Below the pieces are notes generated by a model, which was not told the DNA's origin, made no database searches, and was given only the letters and a program-made list of their open reading frames with translations. Shown one piece after another: positions 35,609 through 47,125 of a DNA stretch of 64,000 nucleotides. Both the position numbers and the translations under genes were made by a program. This stretch comes from Pelecanus crispus (Eukaryota; Chordata; Aves; Pelecaniformes; Pelecanidae): contig NC_134675.1 in assembly GCF_030463565.1 (NCBI RefSeq), positions 18,993,862-19,057,861 of the forward strand. Reading direction: 5' to 3'. Numbering within the stretch: position 1 is the stretch's first letter; each line of letters begins with the position of its first letter.

Positions 35609-38600
35609 AGGGGCCCTGCCTCCAGCCAGGTGGAGGAAAGGGACAACCGGGTTTCCTGGACTGTGTGGATTCGATGGCCTGGCACATCAGACCCACAGGA
35701 GTAGAAGGCTCTAGTGGACACCGGTGCACATTGAACCCAAATGCCATCAAGCTATACAGGGGCAGAACCCATCTGTATTTCTGGAGTGACAGGGGGATCC
35801 CAACAGCTAACGTTATTGGGGGACAAAGTGAGCCTAGCTGGGAATGAGTGGCAGAAGCACCCCATTGTGACTGGCCCAGAGGCCCCATGCATCCTTGGCA
35901 TAGCCTACCTCAGGAGAGGGTATTTCAAGGACCCAAAAGGGTACTGGTGGGCTTTTGGTATAGCTGGCTTGGAGACAGAGGAAATGAAACAGTTGTCCAC
36001 CTTGCCTGGTCTCTCGGAGGACCCTTCTGTTGTGGGGTTGCTGAGGGTCGAAGAACAACAGGTGCTGATCGCTACCACAACAGTGCACCGGTGGCAATAT
36101 CGCACCAACAGAGACTCCCTGCTTCCCATCCATAACCTGATTCGTCGACTGGAGAGCCAGGGAGTGATCAGAAAGACTCGCTCACCTTTTAACAGTCCCA
36201 TATGGCCAGTGTGAAAGTCTAATGGGGAGTGGAGACTAACAGTGGACTATCATGGCATGAACGAAGTTACACCGCCACTGAGTGCTGCCGTGCCAGACAT
36301 GCTAGAACTTCAATATGAACTGCAGTCAAAGGCAGCTAAGTGGTATGCCACAACTGATATCACTAATGTGTTTTTCTCCATTGCTTTGGCAGCAGAGTGC
36401 AGGCCCCAGTTTGCTTTTACCTGGAGGGGTGTTCAGTACACCTGGAACCGACTGCCCCAGGGGTGGAAGCACAGCCCCACCATTTGCCATGGACTGATCC
36501 AGACGGCACTGGAACAGGGTGAAGCTCCAGAACATCTGCAGTACATTGATGACATCATTGTGTGGGGCAACACAGCAGAAGAAGTTTTTGAGAAGGGAAA
36601 GAAAATAGTCCAAATCCTTCTGAAGGCTGGTTTTGCCATAAAACAAAGTAAGGTCAAGGGGCCTGCACAGGAGATCCAGTTTTTAGGAATAAAATGGCAA
36701 GATGGACGTCGTCAGATCCCAATGGATGTGATCAACAAAATAACAGCTATGTCCCCACCAACTAGCAAAAAGGAAACACAAGCTTTCTTAGGCGTTGTGG
36801 GTTTTTGGAGAATGCATATTCCAAATTACAGTCAGATCGTAAGCCCTCTCTATCAAGTGACCCGGAAGAAGAACAATTTCAAATGGGGTCCTGAGCAACA
36901 ACAAGCCTTTGAACAAATTAAACGGGAGATAGTTCACGCAGTAGCCCTTGGGCCAGTCCGGGCAGGGCACGATGTAAAGAATGTGCTCTACACCGCAGCC
37001 GGGGAGAATGGCCCTACCTGGAGCCTCTGGCAGAAAGCACCAGGGGAGACTTGAGGTCGACCCCTAGGGTTTTGGAGTCGGGGATACGGAGGATCCGAGG
37101 CCCGCTATACTCCAACTGAGAAAGAGATATTGGCAGCATATGAAGGGGTTCGAGCTGCTTCGGAAGTGGTTGGTACTGAAGCACAGCTCCTGCTGGCACC
37201 CCGACTGCCGGTGCTGGGCTGGATGTTCAAAGGGAGGGTCCCCTCTACACATCATGCAACTGATGCTACATGGAGTAAGTGGGTTGCATTGATGACACAA
37301 TGGGCTCAAATAGGAAACCCCAGTCGCCCAGGAATCTTGGAAGTGATCATGGACTGGCCAGAAGGCAAAAACTTAGAATATCACCAGAGGAGGAGGTGAC
37401 ACGTGCTGAAGAGGCCCCGCTGTATAATACATTGCCAGAAAATGAGAAGCAATATGCCCTGTTCACTGATGGGTCCTGTCGTCTTGTAGGAAAGCATCGG
37501 AGGTGGAAGGCTCCTGTATGGAGTCCTATACGGCAAGTCGCAGAAACTGCTGAAGGAGAAGGGGAGTCGAGTCAGTTTGCAGAGGTGAAAGCCATTCAGC
37601 TGGCTTTAGATATTGCTGAAAGAGAAAAGTGGCCAGTCCTTTATCTCTATACTGACTCATGGATGGTGGCAAATGCCCTGTGGGGGTGGTTACAGCAATG
37701 GAAGCAGAGCAACTGGCAGCGCAGAGGCAGACCCATCTGGCCTGCTGCATTGTGGCAAGATATTGCTGCCCGGGTAGAGAACCTGGTTGTAAAAGTACAT
37801 CACATAGATGCTTACGTACCCAGGAGTCGGGCCACTGAAGAACATCAAAACAACCAGCAGGTGGATCAGGCTGCTAAGATTGAAGTGGCTCAGGTGGATC
37901 TGGACTGGCAACCTAAGGGTGAACTATTTATAGCTCGGTGGGCCCATGACGCCTCAGGCCATCAAGGAAGGGATGCAACATATAGATGGGCTCCTGATCG
38001 AGGGGTTGACTTAATTATGGAGAGTATTGCACAAGTTATTCATGAATGTGAAACATGCGCTGCATTCAAGCAACCCAAGTGGTTCAAGCCCCTCTGGTAT
38101 GGAGGACGATGGCTGTAATATAAATATGGGGAGGCCTGGCAGATTGATTATATCACACTCCCAGAAACCCATCACGGCAAGCGCTATGTGCTCACCATGG
38201 TGGAAGCAACCACTGGGTGGTTGGAAACATATCCCGTGCCCAATGCCGCTGCCTGGAACACCATCCTGGGCCTTGAATAGCAAGTCCTGTGGCGACATGG
38301 CACCCCAGAAAGAATCGAGTCAGACAATGGGACTCATTTCCGAAAAAACCTCATAGATACCTGGGCCAAAGAGCATGGCATTGAATGGGTATATCACCTC
38401 CCTTACCATGCACCAGCCTCGGGGAAAATCGAGCAATACAGTGGACTGTTAAAGACTACCTTGAGAGCAATGGGTGGTGGGACATTCAAACATTGGGATA
38501 CACATTTGGCAAAAGCCACCTGGTTAGTCAACACCAGGGGATCTGCCAATCGAGCTGGCCCTGCCCAATCAAAACTTTTATGTACTGTAGAAGGAGACAA

Positions 38601-38793
38601 AGTCCCTGTAGTGCACATAAAAAATATGCTGGGGAAGACAGCCTGGGTTATTCCTGCCTCAGGCAAAGGCAAACCCATTTGTGGGATTGCTTTTGCTCAA
38701 GGACCTGGGTGCACTTGGTGGGCGATGCGAAAAGATGGAGAAGTCCAATGTTTACCTCAAGGGGATTTGATTTTGGGTGAAAATAGTCAATGA
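35609..38793 (+). pseudogene. pro-pol of copy B
   Basis: Protease (DTGA-type site near 35718, here altered downstream), then RT with LPQG and the catalytic YIDD (about 36544). RNase H (about 37455-37850) has TDGS and YTDS and an intact glutamate-bearing helix. Integrase (about 37920-38793) has H-H/C-x2-C zinc residues, the QIDY and SDNG core motifs and a C-terminal domain ending GENSQ. Breaks: TAG near 35702, TGA at 36212-36214 and 37052-37054 (both CGA in copy A), a 1-nt loss near 37370, TAA near 38116 and TAG near 38278. The frame ends at 38791-38793. Confidence 0.92.
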
Positions 38794-39269
38794 ACTGAAC
38801 TGTATGATGTTAATTGCTCTATAATACTATATGTTATCTCTTAACTGTATGTTAATATCATCATATATTATAATTTTAATATAATAATATAGTATGTTAA
38901 TGTTAAGTATATAATACTGTATGTTATGGTTGCTGTATGCCACATCAATGGTATTACAGTGAGAATTGCCCAGCTTAATGAAAATAAACTTTGATGAAAC
39001 TGTGTTGGAATGAGAAGTGGCTTCAGCATGCAACAGTCCAACACCACACACCACCTCTTCTGCTCTGAAAGACTGTGATGACAGATGGAACCCAAAGTCA
39101 TGGGCTAAATGAACTCAATGGACATTTTAGAGGGATGGGCCATAGACGAAGGGAATGATATCTGTGTGTATATATCAAGATAGGGAAAGTGGTGGTGATT
39201 AATTAGAATGCATTGGAAAGGGGTAGTACCTGTGCATGACGTAGATGGTATAGAATAAGGGGTGGATAC
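38794..39269 (+). other. AT-rich non-coding stretch and polypurine tract (copy B)
   Basis: No env-like frame. CTGTATGTTA-like words repeat near 38825-38940. It ends in the purine-rich AATAAGGGGTGGATA tract (39254-39268) next to the LTR. It is collinear with 3503-3985. Confidence 0.78.
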
Positions 39270-39830
39270 TGTCCTGGTTTTGGCTGGGATAGAGTTATTT
39301 TTCTTCCTAGTAGCAGGCATAGTGCTGTGGTTTGGATTTAGTAGGAGAAGAATGTTGATAACACACTGGTGTTTTAGTTGTTGCTGAGTACTGCTTATGC
39401 TAGTCAAGGACTTTTCAGCTTCCCATGCTCTGCCAGGTGCACAAGGAACTGGGAGGGGGCACAGCCAGAAGAGTTGATCCAAACTGACCAAAGGGACATT
39501 CCATACCATATGACATCATGCTCAGTATATAAACTGTGGGGGGTTGGCTGGGGAGCAGCGATTGCTGCTCGGGAACTGTCTGGGTATGGTCTCAGCAGGT
39601 GATGAGCAATTGCATTGTGCATCACTTGCTCTGTATATTATTATCATTATTATATTGTTATTATCATCATTACTATTTTACTTTATTTCAATTATTAAAC
39701 TGTTCTTGTCTCAACCCAGGAGTGTTTCTCACTCTTACTCCTCCGATTCTCTCCCCCATCCCATCGGGGTAGGGGGAGTGAGTGAGCGGCTGCATGGTGC
39801 TTAGTTGCTGGCTGGGGCTAAACCACGGCA
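39270..39830 (+). repeat. 3' LTR of copy B
   Basis: A 561-bp LTR, TGTCCTGG to CGGCA, followed by the target duplication GACCT (39831-39835). It contains TGACATCA (39511-39518) and TATATAAA (39526-39533). Confidence 0.94.
39526..39533 (+). promoter_or_regulatory. LTR TATA box (copy B, 3' LTR)
   Basis: TATATAAA preceded by a CRE/AP-1-like TGACATCA at 39511-39518. This is intact here, whereas the 5' LTR has TACATGAA at the matching place. Confidence 0.6.
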
Positions 39831-39835
39831 GACCT

Positions 39836-41427
39836 TCATCAGCTTTGGCTGCTGGTGAGAAGCAGTCACCAAAGGAGATATTTTATAAGCAGGCAATAAG
39901 TCTTTACTGTCCTCCCAGAGACAGGTCCTGTGCTTGCTACTAGTCTTCAGTTAGTGCCCATTGCATAGAAAAACTAAGGGCTGACATAGACAGCCAGCCA
40001 GAATATACTATCTCATCACCATAGGTTTAGAGTGATTTAAGTGGCTTCCTAGAAACCATTCTGACTTCTCAGAAACTCTAAATACCTCCCTATAAGGAGT
40101 CTTTAAATAAAATAAAATAATGTAAAATTAAATAGTGAGTGAAGCTACCCACAGGGCATCCTGGAGACAAGAACCAAGTATTTGCATCATGACATTCATC
40201 ATACCATGAAGGCTTAAAACAGCAAGATTTAATTTATCCGAGCAGAGATTGGTATGAAACTGTAGATTCTAGGAGAGGGTATGAGAGAAATGAAAACCAT
40301 TCTGGTCAGAGAGTAACTGGAGGAAGGAGATAGGAAGAGGCACATCCACATAATATAAAGGACATGGCTATTTCCCAGTGGCCATGAAATCCATGTTTAG
40401 CACTTAAATCAATGGCCTTGTTTCCAACGGTAACTTGCAGCAGTTCCTAAATATCTCCTCAACATTGAATTGCTTACAATTTAGCATCAAAAAAGGCAGG
40501 CTTTTTTCACTGCCTATTTTTAGGCATCCAATTTCTAGACCTTTTCATAACTATTTTAGGACCCAGAAGAAACCTGAAACTTGTAACGATGTCTTCCCAG
40601 ACCTGTATGCTACTGCTGATGCCACAGAGGAAATACACATTTCTTCCTAGGATATTTATTTCCTTTCCTCCATGAACAGTAATTCACAATTTAAAATAAG
40701 AAACTCTAAGATAAATGCCAACTTCTCAGCTGTGACAAATTCAGACAATACTCCAAATATAAATGTCCTAAACTTTATTTTAAAAAAACCCAAACAAACA
40801 AAAACTGAACTAAAATTGAGATCTGGATCAGCTCTTCCCTGGAGTTCAGACAGTGTACAAATGCAGGGGTGTGGCTCATCTCTGAAATTAGCATGTGAAA
40901 AGCTATTTTTATAAGCATAGCAGCAGCTTAGATAACACGGCTAACAACTCGCTTAGCTCTGTTTAAAAGCAGATGGATGATTACTAATTAGGCACAATCA
41001 AAACGCGTATTGCACCCTGAAAGGTTAATATCCAGAGTGCACATCCTTCACAGCTTAAAGACTACTTGATGAAATGTTTCTGAACTGAACAAAATTATTT
41101 TCCTGTACAACTTTTATTTTGCCATATAAATGCATGACACAAAGGAACTGTGTTGACAAAATTCCTCTGTTTATTGACAAAATGAAGAGCTAAAACAAAA
41201 GAACATCCCCTTCTGCTCTGCCAAGCTGTAGCAGTCCTGATCTGCAGGCAAGAGTTTATTTTGCATGCCTATTCACCCCCTGACTCTACAAACATTGTGA
41301 AATTAGCTTTTGAAAGTACCTAATGCAGCAATGGAAATCCCCAAAAGCTCAGCCAAATTTCTGACAACAAACAGAAGGCCAGTTAAGCAAAGCGTGCCAA
41401 GCTCTTGTCAAAGGGTAGACTTCTTAC
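39836..41427 (-). other. SLC38A9 intron segment
   Basis: Unique-looking intronic DNA between provirus copy B and the exon at 41428. Only short chance frames were seen (for example 40435-40650). Confidence 0.55.
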
Positions 41428-41574
41428 CTTGGGTAAGCATTTCCAAAAAACTGTCTTAATAGCTGAACTTGTACCAGATAGCCCAACAGTGGGTACAGTC
41501 ATCATCTGGAACAGCAGGAATATTCTTGCAACAAATGACATTATTTAATCTCTGGGAAAGTTATCTAGAAAATT
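41428..41574 (-). pseudogene. SLC38A9: SLC38A9 exon with TAA stop and 2-nt deletion
   Basis: Acceptor TGTTTAG at the 41574 side, donor GTAAGA at 41422-41427. Translation gives NFLDNFPRD, then TAA, then MSFVARIFLLFQMMTV, matching human residues about 428-477. After MMTV the reading fits only in another frame because two bases are missing (V-Y-P expected, observed GTACCC). The exon is 147 bp where 149 is expected, which agrees with the deletion. Either lesion alone would truncate the protein before its last transmembrane helices. Confidence 0.92.
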
Positions 41575-42730
41575 CTAAACATAGGAATAATATTATATTT
41601 ATCAATGGTGGCTTAATTACATGATTTTTAATAGCTGTGTGCAAGAAAGAAAAGGATAAAGGCCATGCAACTACAATTGCTAGATCAACTCCATAACACG
41701 AAATACTGTCTCCCTCTTTTGCCACCAAATACCAACTAATTTTTGAATTAGTAGGGCTGATGTCAGCTTTCATGTTAGCATTAAAGATGGAATTATTTTC
41801 TAATCTTCTGAACATCCTTAAATAATCAAGGCTGTGGAAGGGCCACCTGATTTCTTAGGCAAATGGTTTCATATGCTCCTATTACCTGTCATATCATATC
41901 TAGATATTAAAAACAGTTATTTAATCAGTAAAATTGGATCATATACAAATGAGGAAGGGATCATATACTACAAGTGGGAACACCTAAAAGAGTAGTACAA
42001 TACTTAAGTATCATGAAAATATATAAATGACTTCATAAGTACTTAGGATAACTATAGAAAATAAACAGGAAGAAAACCACTTGTCATCTATTATTTAACT
42101 GTGGATTTCACCCCATGAAGTTATTTCAAATGGTTCAAAAAATTATTTCATGGTTAAAGAGTGGTACCAGTTCTAACTAACCTACAGTCAGAGGAATCCT
42201 TTAAATGCTGCTTTATTGCTAAATATTATGCAAGAGACATGGAACACCTGGCATAAAATGGATCACCAACTGATAACTCCTATCTTTAAAGTAATTTAGG
42301 GTGTGGGAATCAGCCTTGCCTATAAGCAGATAAGAGTTTAATAGCCTTCATAGGGTGTTTCATGTAGTGCTATTATCTGAAGAACTCTGCTGGCAAGGCC
42401 CACCACAGTGTTAGACTCCAAACCTACCCATAAGCAAGGACTCCTATCTAAATGAGGTTGCATTCACATTATATTTCTTTTTCTGGAGTACCTGAAACTG
42501 GTCCCAATGAGTGGGATTGGTCACTGCACACACAACTAAATATAAACATAATACTTTTCAGAATTAAAGAAGCTAAAGAAATTAAAGCCTGAACTGTTCA
42601 TTTGTTCAGTTTGGTCCTTTCTTCATCACTTTCAGAGTATTTATTTAATGTCTGTTTTTACAGAACTACTGGCAACCAGACATGAATGCAAATAAGCTAA
42701 CACAAGCACTACTTATCTGCTTGTGAATAA
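41575..42730 (-). other. SLC38A9 intron segment
   Basis: Intronic DNA between the exon at 41574 and the old CR1. No recognised element. Confidence 0.6.
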
Positions 42731-45200
42731 AATAGAATATTTCAGTTGGAAGGGATATACAACGATCATCTAGTCCAACTGTCTGACCACTTCTGGGCTG
42801 ACCAAAAGTTAAAGCATGTTAGTAAGGGCATTGTCCAAATGCCTTTTAAACACTGACAGGCTTGGGGCATTGACCACCTCTCTAGGAAGCTTGTTCCAGT
42901 GTTTGACCACCCTCTTTGTAAAGAAATGTTTCCTAATGTCAAGTCTGAACCTCCCCTGGCGCAGCTTTGAACCATTCCCATGCATCCTGTCACTGGATAC
43001 CAGGCAGAAGAGATCAGCACCTCCCTCTCCCCCTCCTCAGGAAGCTGCAGAGAGCAATGAGGTCACCCTTAAGCCTCCTTTTCTCCAAACTAGCCAAGTC
43101 CAAAGTCCTCAGCCACTCCTCATAGGACATGCCTTCCAGCCCTTTCACCAGCTTTGTTGCCCTCTGCTGGATGCATTCAAGAACCTTCACATCCTTCTTA
43201 AATTGTGGGGCCCAGAACTCTACACAATACCTAAGGTGAGGCCACACCAACACTGAATCATCTCTCTTGACTGGCTGGTTATACTGTGTTTAATGCACCC
43301 CAGGATGCGGTTTACCCTCTTGGCTGCCAGGGCACACTGCTGACATATTGAGCCTACTGTCAACCAGCACCCCCAGTTCCCCTTCTGCAGGGCTGCTCTC
43401 CAGCCACTCCTCTCCCAATCTATCCTTGTATTCAGTGTTACTCCATCCCAGGTGCAGAATCCAGCATTTGGACTTGTTAAATTTCATGCCACTGATGATG
43501 GCCGGATGCTCTAATTTATCTAGATCCCTCTGCAAGGCCTCTTGTCCCTTGAGAGAGTCAACAGCACCTCCCAGTTTGGTATCATCAGCCAACTTACTAA
43601 TGGTGCATTCAACTCCTGCATCCAGAACACTGACAAAAATATTGAACAGAACTGGCCCTAGAATTGAGCCCTGAGGAACACCACTAGTGACTGGTCGCCA
43701 GCCAGATGTAGCCCCATTCACTACAACTTTTGAGCCCTGCCCTTCAGCCAGTTCTTCACCCAGCACACCATGAACCTGTTCATCTCAGAGCACAGCACAG
43801 TTGGACAACTTGTCCAGAAGGATGCTGTGAGAGACAGTATCAAAAGTGTTACTAAAATCCAGAAAAACTACATCACTTCATCCACTAGGCAGGTGACCTT
43901 ATCATAGAAGGATATCAAATTAGTTAAACAGGTGTTTCCTTTTGTGAACCCATGTGGACTGTGCCTGATGATTGCATTGTCCTTTAAAGGACAGTAGTAC
44001 CCAGTATGATCTTCTCCATAATTTGTCCAGGGACTGAGGTTAGACTAACAGGTCTGTAGTTTCCTGGGTCTTCCCTCATGCCCGTCTTGTAAATTGGAAT
44101 AACATTGGCTAGCTTCCAGTCAGCAAGGACCTCCTCAGACTCCCAAGACCTTTGGCAGATGATCTAGAGGGGTCCTGCCATAGCATCCCCTAGCTCCTTC
44201 AGTACTCTGGGATGAATCCCATCAGGCCCCATGGACTTGTGAACATTCAGCTGATACAACTGCCCCTTACAGTTTCTGTGTCCACAAATGGAAAGTCACT
44301 GTTCCTGCACTCGTGGTCCTCCAACTCAGGGGACCAGGCAGCCCAAGGTCTGTCAGTATTATTAAAGACTGAGGCAAAAAAAGCATTGAATGCCTCTGCT
44401 TTTTCTTCATCCCTGTTAGTCAGGTGACCATCTTCAACAAATATCAGTCCAATGTATTCTTTAGACCTCCTCTTGCTATTAACATACTTAAAAAAACCTT
44501 TCTTGTTGTCTGACACAACCCTGGCCAGTTTCAACTCGAATTGAGCTTTGGCCTTTCATGTCTTCTCCATGCATATATGAACCACATCTCTGTAATCTTC
44601 CTGCGAAGCCTGACCTTGCTTCCAGAGCAATTTCCAGATGCAATTTCTTTTTCCTCTTGAGCTCCACGAGGAGTTCCTTGTTCAGCCAAGCTGGTCTTCT
44701 TCCCCACTCGCTTGACTTGCGACACCATGGGATTCCCTGCTCCTCTGCTTCTAAAAGGTGGTTCTTGAAAACTGACCAGCACTCGTGGACTCCTATGCCC
44801 TCAAAAGCAGATTCCCAGAGGTCACCGCTAACTAGCTCCCTGAATAGCTTAATGTTTGCTCTCTTGAAATCCAGGGTAGCAACTCTTTCATCCTTTTTTC
44901 TCATTACACCAACAATTTTAAACTCAACCATTTCACAATCACTGTGGGCAAGACCGCCACCTACCATCACATCTCCCATGAGTCCTTCTCTATTCACAAA
45001 TAGCAAGTCTAGGAGGGCATCTTTCCTAGTTGGCTCACTGAGTGCTTGTGACAAGAAGTTATCTCCCACAAACTTCAAGAATTTCCAAGACCTGCTTGTC
45101 ACAGAAGTATGATATTCCCAGTTGTGGTAATGCCCATGAGGTATTACCCAACTGACCAGAGTCCAGGACAGACGTGTCTGCCAGGGTGAGTCACGAAGCA
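42731..45200 (-). mobile_element. Older, diverged CR1 LINE
   Basis: A minus-strand CR1 of a different and more decayed subfamily. It runs from a worn 3' tail near 42731 to about 45200. ORF2 is split by many frameshifts and stops: the RT part at 43014-43766 (S-K-L-A-D-D-T-K box, an F-to-L change from FADD) and the endonuclease C-terminal region plus linker at 44247-45201. This is the only CR1 here that reaches back into the endonuclease. The 5' limit is approximate and nearly touches the next exon. Confidence 0.88.
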
Positions 45201-45280
45201 AGCAGCAGTAGCAATTCTTTTTTTAATTCATATTTATTAAAAGGTCAAGGATGTATATATACCGCAGTAAAACATCTCAC

Positions 45281-45394
45281 CTGTTCAATACATTCTTTGA
45301 ATAGCGGTGGTGAAGGAAAAGATGCAAAAATTATCACTCCGACATAAAGATATGTTAATCCCATCAGAAAGTAAGCAATAGAGAGGTCTCTCAC
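45281..45394 (-). pseudogene. SLC38A9: SLC38A9 exon, intact frame
   Basis: A 114-bp, phase-0 exon with acceptor CCTCAG and donor GTGAGA. It encodes 38 residues: [20 protein letters not shown] followed by a segment ending [14 protein letters not shown]. It matches human residues about 390-427 (one transmembrane helix and the following luminal segment). No lesion is visible. Confidence 0.92.
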
Positions 45395-47125
45395 CTGAGG
45401 AAAAATAAAATTTTATTTTGGCCATCACTGATACACCAAAACAGGCAAAACAAAACCTTCATGCAAAGATTTCTATTGCCTTTATTACTGTTACTTTTAT
45501 ATTCATTACTGTTTTATATTTATTACTATTACTTGTACATTTTTACCTTTTCTTTCTATTACTTCAATAGGGACTTCAAATCTGGTCCTGGATCAGACCA
45601 GAAATCTGCAAGGAGATATCCGAAAGTGGAGCTAGACAAGTAGTATGTATCTATGTAGATACAGGAAAGGCACCAAGAAACAGATATGCCAACAGATGTA
45701 GCGTGTCATTGCTGGACGCACAAACATACACAAGTTATTAAAACAAACAAGAACCCCCCTCTACTTTGTTACAATCACCTATTCCTACTAAGAGCCTTGG
45801 GACACAGAGACAGCTGTCAAAGACAGAAAGCCCATCAATGCCATATGTTAAATCTCGTCAGGACTAAAATCTTGCAATTAAAGACATCAGCATACCCAAC
45901 TGCAGATATAATATAAAGGACATTTTTAACAAGCTGCTTTGAAACCTAAGAGCATGATACACATACACACGTACACAGAGTCTCCAAAACAGAAACTAAT
46001 GTCAGGCATCTGTATAAATGCTGTGATAGCGGAAGACACAGCTAATACATCATTAAGTAAAAAAATAATTACAAATAAAACCCAAATAAAACAGAAAGGC
46101 ATGGGTAGGCAGAGGTATATATGCCTTTTAGCTTTAGCATTGTATTTTATAATATAATATTTTAAAATATATAATATATAGAATATTTTAAATTTGCCTA
46201 TCTGCTTCATTACTGAATTTCTATAAACACTCCAGATAATTGCACTAAATAGTAAATAGTAGCCAAAGATTTTTAGGAGAGAGTGCTGAAGTTAGGGTCA
46301 TAAATCCATATTTAACTGTATTACATATACCTAAATATGGATTTAAACCTTAACTTCAGTGTTCACTTCTGAAAATTTTGACTATATTTATACCTAATAC
46401 ATAGAAAGATTGTCAACTACACAAAAATTATTAAAAGTTTGTTAGCAACATTTAGTATTGGAAAGTAAGCAGCAAATCTACTCAAGTACTTTATAAAATT
46501 GCAAAATCCACATATATGTCAGTGACCTAATAGCAATGTATTTAGTGGGTTATTCTTCTACATCAATTCCTTTTTTTGGAAATAGAAAGACCATTTGTTT
46601 CTAGTTATTAACTAACTATATTCTGTATAAGCTTATGCTATGCTACAAGACACTCGTACCTTATAGCAAACCATTTGTTCAGCTGCTGCTAATAATCAGC
46701 TTCTTGAAGCATTATTAGTAATGCTTCAATACGCAACCCTATTTTCCTATGACTGGGAAGCAAGCCTTATTAACTCAGGCACAGAACCAAATTATTAGGA
46801 CTATATGGCTTCCAGAACAGGATTTTATGGCATCCATCCAGCTCACTGAGCATGGGCAAAGCTTGCTCACATCTGTGCATGGAAATGTTTCCCTAAGTGT
46901 TTTTTCACACTATCTCCTTGACAAAAGAAACGCATCCTATACTTTTTCTGGGGTCTTCTGAGGGCAAATGGTGCCTAAGGAAAGCATTAAATGCTAGATT
47001 ACAAGTTTCAAGAAAAGTTCAGAACAAAGCAAGTTTTTAGTGAGGGAACTGGAATCTCCTGCTCACTTTGCCCATGCATTTGTGGTAGATTGATGCCTTT
47101 TCCCCATCAGCCGGCAAGATGCCAA
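45395..47125 (-). other. SLC38A9 intron segment
   Basis: AT-rich intron, including an AT-repeat stretch near 46148-46180. No recognised element. Confidence 0.55.

Larger units (their letters stand above)
32972..39830 (+). mobile_element. ERV-L-like provirus copy B, complete with both LTRs
   Basis: The LTRs at 32972-33544 and 39270-39830 flank leader, gag, protease, RT, RNase H and integrase. The flanking GACCT at 32967-32971 and 39831-39835 is a 5-bp target duplication, so this is a single intact insertion. There is no env. The LTRs differ by scattered substitutions and small indels, so it is not a recent insertion. Leader, gag and the first part of pol share one reading frame. Several stops lie at CpG-type CGA-to-TGA positions (36212-36214 and 37052-37054). 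Confidence 0.95.

Noticed and set aside
44558..45112. 184-codon plus-strand frame
   Set aside because: It is antisense to the CR1 ORF2 endonuclease-RT linker.
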